Origin: a virus
IMG/VR virus record: IMGVR_UViG_3300034167_000091
Span: 1-29,967 of that record
Direction: 5' to 3' (one strand)
Length of the DNA: 29,967 bases
Part shown: piece after piece, positions 23,272-29,114 of the stretch
Layout: each line of letters begins with the position of its first letter
Position numbering within the stretch: position 1 is the stretch's first letter
Notes under the pieces: model-generated
What the model saw: the letters and a program-made list of their open reading frames with translations, nothing else
Database searches by the model: none
What the model was told of the DNA's origin: nothing
Translations under genes and position numbers: made by a program

Positions 23272-23434
23272 TTAAAATAAACTTCTTGTCCTGCACTGGG
23301 TTAATTAAATTAATAATCTCTCTCAAAGCATCCACATAATACTGCGAACTTAGCTTATGAATTGGTAATTGCTCAAATAGATCTAAAGTAAATAGTCTAT
23401 CTTCTGAATACTTTGCAAACTCTTGTAGTGTCAT
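23243..23434 (-). CDS. 63-aa protein of unknown function
   Basis: MTLQEFAKYSEDRLFTLDLFEQLPIHKLSSQYYVDALREIINLINPVQDKKFILSDEKVTRVK. Mostly helical, basic at the end. It overlaps both neighbours (4 nt with the HTH gene as ATGA, 29 nt with the 119-aa gene), which supports translation in a coupled series. Unrecognised. Confidence 0.6.
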   Translation of the reverse strand: MTLQEFAKYSEDRLFTLDLFEQLPIHKLSSQYYVDALREIINLINPVQDKKFILSDEKVTRVK

Positions 23435-23625
23435 ATCTTTTCTAATAAAACTTTGTTAAACATATCTTTTTTTACAGTATATCCAAGTTCTTCGTATAAT
23501 TTAAGATACCTGTATACGGTCCTATTTGTAACATTTAAATATTTAGCTATTGTATAAATGTTTCGTGATTTTTCTTGTAGTAGCTGCATCAATCGGATAC
23601 ACCTGTACATTTTGTGCTGGTTCAT
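23431..23625 (-). CDS. Small winged/HTH DNA-binding protein
   Basis: 64 aa. MYRCIRLMQLLQEKSRNIYTIAKYLNVTNRTVYRYLKLYEELGY is a textbook HTH_11/DeoR-type helix-turn-helix (recognition helix NVTNRTVYRYLKLYEELG). The remainder (TVKKDMFNKVLLEKI) would be the wing. The protein is only one domain long, with no ligand-binding part, so a simple repressor or activator of phage promoters is plausible. It follows the ATPase by 2 nt. It is a candidate binder of the CTAA-N5-TTAG palindromes, by inference only. Confidence 0.75.
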   Translation of the reverse strand: MNQHKMYRCIRLMQLLQEKSRNIYTIAKYLNVTNRTVYRYLKLYEELGYTVKKDMFNKVLLEKI

Positions 23626-23627
23626 AA

Positions 23628-24575
23628 TTAAAAAGGTAATTGTTTTGGTTTTTCAAATGTAACATAATTTCCAGCATAACTCTTTATACCGTTTATTTCT
23701 TCGTAATAACAATTCCTAAACTTATCAAAAAATAAGTCGAATTCTCCTAAATTACCTATTCCTTTAGGCTTTGTCTTTTGTACTATTATTTTAACCTGGT
23801 TAGGTTCGTAAACATTACCAAATTCATCTTTAAAGCCTTTAGGATACCTCCAAACGCAAATCATTTGCTCGCCTTTACGAAATGCCGTTTCTCCTCCGTC
23901 AATGTATCTCGGATCAGCAGGAGGATAATAGCTTATTCCGTCTTGCTCTCTTTTGCTTCCAGTTTCCCTTGCATTGTGCATAATAATAGCGTGATGGTAA
24001 TTATACTTTCTTGAGTACATTCTTATTTTACCTAAAACTCTTGCCATATACATATCCCTTGCTTCTCCGTTTAGTTCGTGCTTAACTTCGTTAAAAGGGT
24101 CAGTAGTAACTGTATCAAATTGAATATTGTATTGCTCTACTGCTTCATAAAAATCCGGTAGTGTTATATCTCTTTCGCCTGTGTCCATTACATAAAAATA
24201 CTCACTTACTTCTTGACCGTATCTAAACATTTCAGCCTGTGTCATTTTTCCTATTCGATTACCATCCAAATCATAAAAAGATTTACCTGACCATTTGTGT
24301 AATATCTCTGCAAAGATTTCCGTTGGTGTTCCTGTTTCGGGACTAAATATTAAATGCTTCCATTTATGTTTTTTTGTTAAAGCTATTAAACACTCCCACC
24401 AAAATTCAGACTTACCACTTCCAGGTGTTCCGTAGATATAAGAAGTTGCACCTTTTTTAAAAGATATTAGGTTGTCCATTTGTGAGAATCCTACGGTAGC
24501 ACCTTTATTTAAACCTTTCTCGTATAGAGTATTAAGGGAATCGGATATATCCGAATATTTGCGTATAAAGTCCAT
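23628..24575 (-). CDS. RecA/DnaB-fold replicative ATPase (helicase-like)
   Basis: 315 aa. Walker A GTPGSGKS at 49-56 and a Walker B-like FDTVTTDPF ending near Asp159. The layout (short N-terminal helix, GFSQMDNLISFKKGATSYIYG, then HHAIIMHNARE with a sensor-type polar end) fits RepA/DnaB-C and KaiC-like hexameric ATPases in phage replication modules. There is no DnaB N-terminal domain, so it is shorter than host DnaB. The C-terminus ends KPKQLPF. The gene starts at the stop of the initiator gene, which argues for joint action at the origin. Confidence 0.82.
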   Translation of the reverse strand: MDFIRKYSDISDSLNTLYEKGLNKGATVGFSQMDNLISFKKGATSYIYGTPGSGKSEFWWECLIALTKKHKWKHLIFSPETGTPTEIFAEILHKWSGKSFYDLDGNRIGKMTQAEMFRYGQEVSEYFYVMDTGERDITLPDFYEAVEQYNIQFDTVTTDPFNEVKHELNGEARDMYMARVLGKIRMYSRKYNYHHAIIMHNARETGSKREQDGISYYPPADPRYIDGGETAFRKGEQMICVWRYPKGFKDEFGNVYEPNQVKIIVQKTKPKGIGNLGEFDLFFDKFRNCYYEEINGIKSYAGNYVTFEKPKQLPF

Positions 24576-25267
24576 TAGTTCATTAATTTAGGGTAAAGAT
24601 GGTATTTTTTCTTTTCATTTTCAGGAGTAAACCAATTCTGCATTGTATTTTTCCAATTGATTACCTGGTTGCCCTTACTATTTTTCCAACCTAAATTAGA
24701 ATAGTAATTAAAGGCTTTAGTTGCTGCTTCTTTTGAATATCCATTTTCATCAAAATAAACTAAAACATCATTTAAAATAGGAGGAATAAAAACTACTTCT
24801 TCTTTTACTTTCCTTTTATTTACTTTACTTTCCTTTACTTTACTTTCCTTTATAGCATTGCCATCGCATTGCGTTCGCATTGCGTTCGCATTCGTGTCGC
24901 ATTGCGTTTCTATATTAACCGCATTTTCAGCCCTTTTTTCCCATCTTTTGCTTGCAGACTGTTTAGCTTTAGTTACTTTATCATTCCTTTCATCCAACCT
25001 TTTTTGTATACTATTGCTACTTACATACCCATCTTTTACTATAAATAAATCAAAGTCATTAATGACCGATTCAATCAATTCAGTTGTGCATCTATAATCA
25101 TAAGCAAGTAAAGATGGATTGTCTTCTAATTTGTTATTGTTGTGGTATAAATCTTCGACTAAAGACCAGTAGACACCATAGCCAAGCATACCTTGAGTAG
25201 CTATTAGCTTTTTAATTTTTATATCGCTCCTGGCGGTATAATCGTGCGAAAAATAAAATGTATTCAT
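24575..25267 (-). CDS. Replication initiator protein (Lin1244/Lin1753-like, DUF4373 N-terminal domain)
   Basis: 230 aa. Residues 1-100 (FYFSHDYTARSDIKIKKLIATQGMLGYGVYWSLVEDLYHNNN) match the winged-helix domain of Lin1244/Lin1753-type proteins found in phage replication modules. Residues 105-160 are a charged linker containing KESKVKESKVNKRKVKEE. Its DNA carries tandem iterons and AT-rich repeats. Residues 165-220 (LVYFDENGYSKEAATKAFNYYSNLGWKNSKGNQVINWKNTMQNWF) look like the C-terminal domain of DnaD/O-type proteins that load helicase. The ATG lies 6 nt after the U-run of a strong terminator hairpin, pointing to attenuation or RNA control of initiator synthesis. Confidence 0.82.
   Translation of the reverse strand: MNTFYFSHDYTARSDIKIKKLIATQGMLGYGVYWSLVEDLYHNNNKLEDNPSLLAYDYRCTTELIESVINDFDLFIVKDGYVSSNSIQKRLDERNDKVTKAKQSASKRWEKRAENAVNIETQCDTNANAMRTQCDGNAIKESKVKESKVNKRKVKEEVVFIPPILNDVLVYFDENGYSKEAATKAFNYYSNLGWKNSKGNQVINWKNTMQNWFTPENEKKKYHLYPKLMN
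24804..24908. other. Putative replication origin inside the initiator gene
   Basis: Five head-to-tail 11-bp iterons occupy 24854-24908: AGCATTGCCAT, CGCATTGCGTT, CGCATTGCGTT, CGCATTCGTGT, CGCATTGCGTT. Next to them lie three copies of the AT-rich 13-mer TTTACTTTCCTTT (24804-24816, 24824-24836, 24839-24851) in a pyrimidine tract. Eleven is not a multiple of three, so the iterons are not explained by a repeated peptide. Iterons beside an AT-rich unwinding region within the initiator gene is the lambda origin plan. Confidence 0.75.
24854..24908. repeat. Five tandem 11-bp iterons
   Basis: Consensus CGCATTGCGTT. Copies 2, 3 and 5 are identical, copy 1 differs at 3 positions and copy 4 at 4. There are no spacers. 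The 11-bp period puts each copy on nearly the same face of the helix, as expected for cooperative initiator binding. GC is locally about 50 percent, in contrast to the surroundings. Confidence 0.85.
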
Positions 25268-25273
25268 TCGAGT

Positions 25274-25314
25274 AAAAAAAAGAAACCCATCGGTAGAGAG
25301 TTACGATAGGTTTC
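25274..25314 (-). terminator. Strong intrinsic terminator just before the initiator start codon
   Basis: In minus-strand RNA, GAAACCUAUCG pairs with CGAUGGGUUUC (11 bp, one U-G) around the loop UAACUCUCUAC, followed by eight U (25274-25281). The AUG of the initiator is 6 nt past the last U. The G-U pair is a mismatch on the plus strand, which fixes orientation. Readthrough or antitermination must occur for this promoter to express the initiator. Confidence 0.88.
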
Positions 25315-25378
25315 AGGTTATAATATAACCATTAGGTAATATCTAACAGGCTCTCTACTTCCTATTAGATACTTAATA
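25274..25378 (-). ncRNA. Structured leader or small RNA with kissing-loop candidate
   Basis: About 105 nt in three hairpins. H1: UAUCUAAUAGG with CCUGUUAGAUA (11 bp, one U-G; 25340-25371), loop AAGUAGAGAG. H2: GGUUAUA with UAUAACC (7 bp; 25316-25330), single-base loop. H3: the 11-bp terminator (25282-25314). H1 loop GUAGAGAG and H3 loop CUCUCUAC are perfectly complementary over 8 nt. Both G-U pairs form only on the minus strand. A TATATTTG promoter box lies directly upstream and eight U end the RNA. It could act as an attenuator of the initiator gene, a free small RNA, or both. I cannot match it to a named family. Confidence 0.75.
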
Positions 25379-25383
25379 CAATG

Positions 25384-25407
25384 CAAATATAACTATTTTC
25401 TTCTTAA
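25384..25407 (-). promoter_or_regulatory. Promoter candidate for the structured RNA and initiator
   Basis: TATATTTG on the minus strand (25384-25391) is a perfect TAnnTTTG box. A TTA lies at the same 24-nt spacing as the TTG of the stronger promoters. The expected start point, about 25377-25379, is only a few bases before hairpin H1. It overlaps the end of the 96-aa HTH gene. Confidence 0.55.
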
Positions 25408-25683
25408 TTTAAAGTATTTTTCTAATCTTAATGTTAAGGCAAATTTGCTTATTCCGTACTTATCAGCATAGTGTTGCATACTTAAGCCATTATCCAGGTA
25501 ATCTGCTAAAAAGATAGGAAATAGCTTATCTGCTCTAACTGTTACCTTTTTTATATGGTTATGCTTTGTCTTAACACCTCTTGCCTTAAATACCTTTCTA
25601 ATATGCTTCTCGGAGATATTATACTTTTTACTTAAGTCTTGAATAGTTATGTTATTTGTTTGGTAATCTTCTATGTAATCCAT
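25393..25683 (-). CDS. Small protein with two HTH-like motifs
   Basis: 96 aa. ITIQDLSKKYNISEKHIRKVFKARGVKT (about 12-39) is a helix-turn-helix of the homeodomain/Hin-resolvase sort. NGLSMQHYADKYGISKFALTLRLEKYFKLRRK (about 65-96) looks like a second one. No catalytic domain is present. A regulator or origin-binding accessory is inferred. It sits between the DUF3127 gene and the initiator leader, with a perfect 6-bp palindrome 20 nt before its start that could be an autoregulatory operator. Confidence 0.65.
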   Translation of the reverse strand: MDYIEDYQTNNITIQDLSKKYNISEKHIRKVFKARGVKTKHNHIKKVTVRADKLFPIFLADYLDNGLSMQHYADKYGISKFALTLRLEKYFKLRRK

Positions 25684-25702
25684 CTCTTATAATTTTAAAA
25701 TA

Positions 25703-25719
25703 CTAACGCTGCTCGTTAG
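25703..25719. promoter_or_regulatory. Palindrome CTAACG-CTGCT-CGTTAG, operator candidate
   Basis: A perfect 6-bp inverted repeat around 5 bases, 20 nt upstream of the 96-aa HTH gene. No U-run follows on either strand, so an operator is more likely than a terminator. It lies in a 146-nt gap (25684-25829) with no gene. Confidence 0.45.
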
Positions 25720-25787
25720 CACTTGGGTGTTAATCTCTGCTAAAATTGTAAAACTTTCCCCTAATATTGCGCAGACACCTCTTATCT

Positions 25788-25820
25788 TTGGTGCAAAAAG
25801 AACGCTTGCAGCAGCACCAA
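25788..25820. repeat. Inverted repeat TTGGTGC ... GCACCAA
   Basis: A perfect 7-bp stem with a 19-nt loop, just downstream of the DUF3127 gene. A competing stem TGCAA/TTGCA (25792-25796 with 25806-25810) overlaps its first arm. On the minus strand the loop contains UUUUU, but no U-run follows the stem, so it is a weak or non-terminator hairpin. Confidence 0.5.
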
Positions 25821-25829
25821 TTTCTTTAA

Positions 25830-26153
25830 TTAAAACGGTAAACTATCGCTTTCAGCCTCGTCTGTAATTACATTTGTACCTACTTCGTTAATCTTCCAGC
25901 AAACGATATTTGTGAAAGAATCTTCTTTACCTTCTTTGTTTTTATACAACTTACCTGCAATGTTAATTTGACATACAACTTCGCTACCTGGAGCAAATGA
26001 TTGTAATAAGTCAATCTTCTTTTGTGCAAATTGTAATTTAATGTGTTGCGTGTATTCGCCATTCAAGGTCTCTAAAATGATTTCTTGCTTTCTGAATTTT
26101 TCGCTTACTTCTTGGACTGGTCCGATTGAATAAATTGTTCCTTGTACTTCCAT
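25830..26153 (-). CDS. DUF3127 OB-fold, single-stranded DNA-binding-like protein
   Basis: 107 aa. MEVQGTIYSIGPVQEVSEKFRKQEIILET, then QHIKLQFAQKKIDLLQSFAPGSEVVCQINIAGKLYKNKEGKEDSFTNIVCWKI: the beta-strand pattern of the DUF3127 family, an OB-fold found mainly in Bacteroidota and in their phages' replication genes. The tail DEAESDSLPF is acidic with a PF end, like the tip of bacterial SSB that recruits partner proteins. It follows the exonuclease gene by 11 nt, consistent with a recombination-replication role. Confidence 0.82.
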   Translation of the reverse strand: MEVQGTIYSIGPVQEVSEKFRKQEIILETLNGEYTQHIKLQFAQKKIDLLQSFAPGSEVVCQINIAGKLYKNKEGKEDSFTNIVCWKINEVGTNVITDEAESDSLPF

Positions 26154-26164
26154 TTTCTATTTTT

Positions 26165-26794
26165 TTAAAGGGTTATAATTCGTGTACCTAATTTTGCCTG
26201 TATCTCGGCATCGTAATTCTTTAGCCATTCTCGGCATTGTTCTACTTTGTCAATAATCTCTTGCTCTTTATCTAAATCTCGTTTAAACTCATAAGATACC
26301 CAGCGTTCAAAGTCTTCTAAATGTGAGTAGCTTACTTTGACACCATAATTAGCAGCAGCAGGAGTATCGCCTAAATAATAGAATAGTGTAGCAAACTCTT
26401 TATTACATAACATCATATAGCCTCGCAACTGCCATTCGTAATCAGTATTAAGTTCTAAAGCTGAATCTAATAATGTTTTTCTATTCCAAGAACACTTGGT
26501 GTCAATTATAGAGTTCTCAAGGATTACATCGGGAGTACCTACTAACCACTCGTTAGCGTAAATATCTTCGTTCTTATAGGCTTTAATACCACCGTATAAA
26601 ACTTTAGATGCAAACTCAATAGCTTCGTTTTCTAATAAAATACCTTTGGTTAAATATTTAGAAGATAGTTCTTCTTTGTCTTCAGCATAGCATTCTTTAA
26701 GATATGTTATGCAAGTTTGCGACAATTCGCCTGGCTTCTTTGACTTGCTCATTAATTTCCCTAATGATGAAGGTCTTGCTTTAAAGTATTTCAT
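26165..26794 (-). CDS. YqaJ/lambda-exonuclease-like PD-(D/E)XK nuclease
   Basis: 209 aa. GILLENEAIEFA (Glu55-Glu57), GTPDVILE (Asp89), IIDTKCSW (D98-T-K100) and YEWQLRGYM (about 127-135) form the PD-(D/E)XK core of YqaJ-like recombinases. These degrade one strand from DNA ends and hand 3' tails to an annealing protein. The start overlaps the end of the ERF annealing gene by 4 nt, the standard exonuclease-annealase pair for phage recombination. Confidence 0.87.
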   Translation of the reverse strand: MKYFKARPSSLGKLMSKSKKPGELSQTCITYLKECYAEDKEELSSKYLTKGILLENEAIEFASKVLYGGIKAYKNEDIYANEWLVGTPDVILENSIIDTKCSWNRKTLLDSALELNTDYEWQLRGYMMLCNKEFATLFYYLGDTPAAANYGVKVSYSHLEDFERWVSYEFKRDLDKEQEIIDKVEQCREWLKNYDAEIQAKLGTRIITL

Positions 26795-27336
26795 TTTGCA
26801 GTTAGTGCTTCAAAAGTTTCATCATTCATTGTATATCTCTCTTGAATAGCTTTTAGGTTCTTTGAATCCTTTAGAAATCCTGCTCTGCATTTGTCAAACA
26901 ATTCAGTACCTACTTTTAAGATTGGCTTTAGTTTTTCCTCTACCATCTTAACTGCATCGTGCATATTTGTTGCATCAGCATCTTTGGTATCACATAATAA
27001 AAATAAACCCTGAAGTGCATACTTTCTTGCATAAGAACTTGAACTTCCAAAAGACTGGCTAATATCCATACCCTTGCGGTTTGGGTCTATACCAGCAGAA
27101 GCACAAACTTCAATAAAGCTACTATCTTTATCATAAAAATGAATGTAAGATTCGCAGAAAATAAGTCCAGCTATTTCTTTAATCCTATCCGATATTATCA
27201 TAGTACATCCGTACTTAAGTAATAAAGGTTTAACTGCTTCCAAGATATCTTCCGTAGAACGATACTTGTATTTCCCGAAGGAATTGAATTGATTTTTAGG
27301 TGCTTTTAGCTCCGATTGAATTTTTAATAATGACAT
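26791..27336 (-). CDS. erf: ERF-family single-strand annealing protein
   Basis: 181 aa. FGKYKYRSTEDILEAVKPLLLKYGC (about 20-44) and DISQSFGSSSSYARKYALQGLFLL (about 93-116) are the two hallmark blocks of ERF, as in P22 Erf. ERF proteins form rings that anneal complementary single strands for recombination and genome circularisation. The C-terminal quarter is helical and ends EALTAK. The partner exonuclease overlaps its stop codon. A promoter-like box lies 20 nt upstream. Confidence 0.9.
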   Translation of the reverse strand: MSLLKIQSELKAPKNQFNSFGKYKYRSTEDILEAVKPLLLKYGCTMIISDRIKEIAGLIFCESYIHFYDKDSSFIEVCASAGIDPNRKGMDISQSFGSSSSYARKYALQGLFLLCDTKDADATNMHDAVKMVEEKLKPILKVGTELFDKCRAGFLKDSKNLKAIQERYTMNDETFEALTAK

Positions 27337-27355
27337 AGTTTTAAGTTTTGGTTTT

Positions 27356-27379
27356 TAAAGATACAATTTATTTTATTAA
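27356..27379 (-). promoter_or_regulatory. Promoter candidate before the ERF recombination operon
   Basis: TATCTTTA on the minus strand (27356-27363) is one base off TAnnTTTG. With the upstream TTAATAAAA and TTGTA it agrees at about 17 of 24 positions with the palindromic promoter at 16045. It lies 20-43 nt before the ERF ATG. Confidence 0.45.
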
Positions 27380-27604
27380 ATTAAGGTAATTATTTTTAAT
27401 TATTTGCTTCGATAAATGAAGTTCGTAATCGTTTGTAACTCTTTGTATTTCAGCTTCTTTGACTTTATTTATAAGATACATTGCCTGGACCGATTTGCAG
27501 TAATTACCATCTTCTAATGTTTGCCTATAAAGCCTTTTTAACTTATCCAACTTACTCTCCTTCGGCGGATTATTAATGAATTTGTGTACTGTTATAATGC
27601 TCAT
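27368..27604 (-). CDS. 78-aa helical protein of unknown function
   Basis: MSIITVHKFINNPPKESKLDKLKRLYRQTLEDGNYCKSVQAMYLINKVKEAEIQRVTNDYELHLSKQIIKNNYLNLIK. Basic and helical, no recognisable motif. Its ATG overlaps the stop of the gene before (TAATG), suggesting coupled translation. Unknown. Confidence 0.6.
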   Translation of the reverse strand: MSIITVHKFINNPPKESKLDKLKRLYRQTLEDGNYCKSVQAMYLINKVKEAEIQRVTNDYELHLSKQIIKNNYLNLIK

Positions 27605-27960
27605 TATTTCGGTCTACAAATGTTATAAATTGCACTACCTAAAGAAGATTGACAAGCCAGCACTGGTTGTTTTAAGATTGCTAAAATCAATTCTTCGTAA
27701 TTCTCGTTGATAAACTCTTCGACATCCTGTGTAAAGTAAATAGGATTCTCTGCCTGCTCCATACTTGTAGGGTCTAATTCAATTTTTACTTGACCTCTTG
27801 ATATGTCGTAGTTTTCTAATACCCAAAAGCGTAGGTCAGCTTGTTTAAATCTATGGTGGTAAATAATAAAACCATCGGTGTATTCGGTGTAATAGGTGTT
27901 TTGATAGTCTATTTCAACTACATTAATGTCCTGGATAATTGGATTTTTTAACTTCTTCAT
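27604..27960 (-). CDS. 118-aa protein of unknown function
   Basis: The frame is open from an ATG at 28005, but the Met at 27958-27960 (MKKLKNPIIQDINVVEID) forms an ATGA overlap with the preceding stop, and I prefer it. The protein alternates strands (YYTEYTDGFIIYHHRFKQADLRFWVLENYDI, GQVKIELDP) and a C-terminal helix (DVEEFINENYEELILAILKQP). No family is recognised. It belongs to the early operon before the recombination genes. Confidence 0.62.
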   Translation of the reverse strand: MKKLKNPIIQDINVVEIDYQNTYYTEYTDGFIIYHHRFKQADLRFWVLENYDISRGQVKIELDPTSMEQAENPIYFTQDVEEFINENYEELILAILKQPVLACQSSLGSAIYNICRPK

Positions 27961-28142
27961 TTTTTTCGGGTTATGGTTAAACAATTTTTGGTTAATTCTT
28001 TGCAAGAGTAAGTCTTGCCGTTATAAGTTTTGTAATACGATAGTAAGGCTCGGATTCGGTTGCCTTCTCGTTTGTCTACTTGCATAGTCTCCCCTATGCC
28101 CAGCGACTTAATTTGTAGTGCTTGTTGTTTTTGGTAAATCAT
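27957..28142 (-). CDS. 61-aa protein, small phage GESM/YYK-type family
   Basis: MIYQKQQALQIKSLGIGETMQVDKREGNRIRALLSYYKTYNGKTYSCKELTKNCLTITRKK. The pattern (I/L)KxLxIGE-(S/T)-M-x-V, then YYKxxxGKxYxxKE and a terminal IxR is widespread in tiny phage early proteins that resemble DNA-binding HTH mimics. The real function is unknown. It overlaps the previous gene by 35 nt, so a start at Met20 (28085) is possible. Confidence 0.6.
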   Translation of the reverse strand: MIYQKQQALQIKSLGIGETMQVDKREGNRIRALLSYYKTYNGKTYSCKELTKNCLTITRKK

Positions 28143-28299
28143 CTAATAGTTGTAAGGCTCGTTTAAATACTTGGATTCTTGCGTACACTTGTCTTGACTG
28201 ATAAGGGTCTTTTTGTACACTTGGTAGCTGATTAGTTAGCTTGTTAATTGCATCTTTTAAGCCTTGCTCAAATGATGGTTCTTGGTTAAAGTTTAACAT
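28108..28299 (-). CDS. 63-aa protein of unknown function
   Basis: MLNFNQEPSFEQGLKDAINKLTNQLPSVQKDPYQSRQVYARIQVFKRALQLLDDLPKTTSTTN. Two helices separated by a Pro/Gln loop. No family is recognised. It is preceded by a short gap containing an imperfect TGCAG/CTGCA stem and begins the run of overlapping early genes that leads to the ERF operon. Confidence 0.58.
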   Translation of the reverse strand: MLNFNQEPSFEQGLKDAINKLTNQLPSVQKDPYQSRQVYARIQVFKRALQLLDDLPKTTSTTN

Positions 28300-28338
28300 A
28301 GTTTGTATGCAGTGTAGGATGCTGCACCCCTTTTGGTT

Positions 28339-28557
28339 TTAGTATCCTCTATTAATAAGTTGAGTTAATCTTTTAGAAAATGATTTTTCTGTATAAAATC
28401 TAATCACATCGTCTTTTGCAGTAAAAACGAATTTACCTTGACAAAAAGTTATTGAATAAATACCATCTCTTGAAATTGCATACCATCCAGCATTTTCATT
28501 AGAAGTTGAAAAAATACCATTTAAGTTTCTTTCTTTATTAATTTCTTTAGTTGTCAT
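28339..28557 (-). CDS. 72-aa protein of unknown function, GWY motif
   Basis: MTTKEINKERNLNGIFSTSNENAGWYAISRDGIYSITFCQGKFVFTAKDDVIRFYTEKSFSKRLTQLINRGY. Residues 24-50 look like a small beta-hairpin unit (GWYAIS...YSITF..GKFVF). The GWY-x-(L/I)-S motif and the leader element at 28564-28585 are shared with the 63-aa gene at 22538, suggesting common control or ancestry. Function unknown. Confidence 0.58.
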   Translation of the reverse strand: MTTKEINKERNLNGIFSTSNENAGWYAISRDGIYSITFCQGKFVFTAKDDVIRFYTEKSFSKRLTQLINRGY

Positions 28558-28563
28558 AATTTT

Positions 28564-28585
28564 AGACCGTTTGGTTTGTTTCGGT
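28564..28585 (-). promoter_or_regulatory. Leader motif shared with the 63-aa gene
   Basis: Plus-strand AGACCGTTTGGTTTGTT (28564-28580) equals the 22751-22773 element minus a 6-nt insertion. ACCG (28566-28569) can pair with CGGT (28582-28585). It lies 7-28 nt upstream of the 72-aa ATG. The rest of the 122-nt gap is AT-rich, with no gene seen. Confidence 0.4.
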
Positions 28586-28679
28586 ATTCAAATATCTTAA
28601 TTAAGATTTAATTACCAAACATTATTTTACAAAAAGCCATAAATAAATCATAACTCGCTGATAATCAAAGAGAATAATT

Positions 28680-29114
28680 TTAAAGTTTTTTAAGGATAAG
28701 GTAAATTACAACACCAATACCTAATAAATAGAGTAAAGTGTTATTCCCTTTTGGCTTTTCTTCTTGAATAGTGGTTTTATCCACCTTTATAGCCTTGTTT
28801 TCTTTCTTATCGATTTTAAGGCTCTGTAAGCGTTTTCTTTCCTTGATGTGCCTCTTTATATGGATTGCCTTGAGTTTGTGCTTGTAATCGCCTCTAATAG
28901 CTTCTAAAGGTGTAACCTGATGGTTTACTAATGTATCAAAAATATAAGCTATTTCTTCGGTTGTTTCAATATCGCTTGAATCGGTAGCTAATTCTACCTT
29001 TTGAACAATAGTTATAACGGAATCCACTTTTGTAGTTTCTACCAGCTTTTTAGACTTACAAGAAGAAGATAGTAAAATTACTACCAATAGGATTATTACG
29101 CTTTTGGACTCCAT
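28680..29114 (-). CDS. Putative unimolecular spanin (lipoprotein signal plus C-terminal TM)
   Basis: 144 aa. MESKSVIILLVVILLSSSCKSK is a lipoprotein signal with Cys19 as the likely lipidated residue (a loose lipobox, as is common in Bacteroidota). The middle is charged and helical (HKLKAIHIKRHIKERKRLQSLKIDKKENK). Residues 124-144 (NNTLLYLLGIGVVIYLILKKL) form one C-terminal membrane helix. An outer-membrane lipid anchor joined to an inner-membrane anchor is the definition of a u-spanin, which fuses the two membranes at the last step of lysis. On the circle it lies six genes downstream of the holin. A membrane lipoprotein of other function is the alternative. Confidence 0.6.
   Translation of the reverse strand: MESKSVIILLVVILLSSSCKSKKLVETTKVDSVITIVQKVELATDSSDIETTEEIAYIFDTLVNHQVTPLEAIRGDYKHKLKAIHIKRHIKERKRLQSLKIDKKENKAIKVDKTTIQEEKPKGNNTLLYLLGIGVVIYLILKKL

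Noticed and set aside
24854-24908. CRISPR-like array
   Set aside because: The repeats are 11 bp with no spacers and lie within a coding region, which fits iterons, not CRISPR.
25880-26062. A second minus-strand frame of 60 aa inside the DUF3127 gene
   Set aside because: It is out of frame with a recognised gene that covers the same bases, and shows no family pattern.
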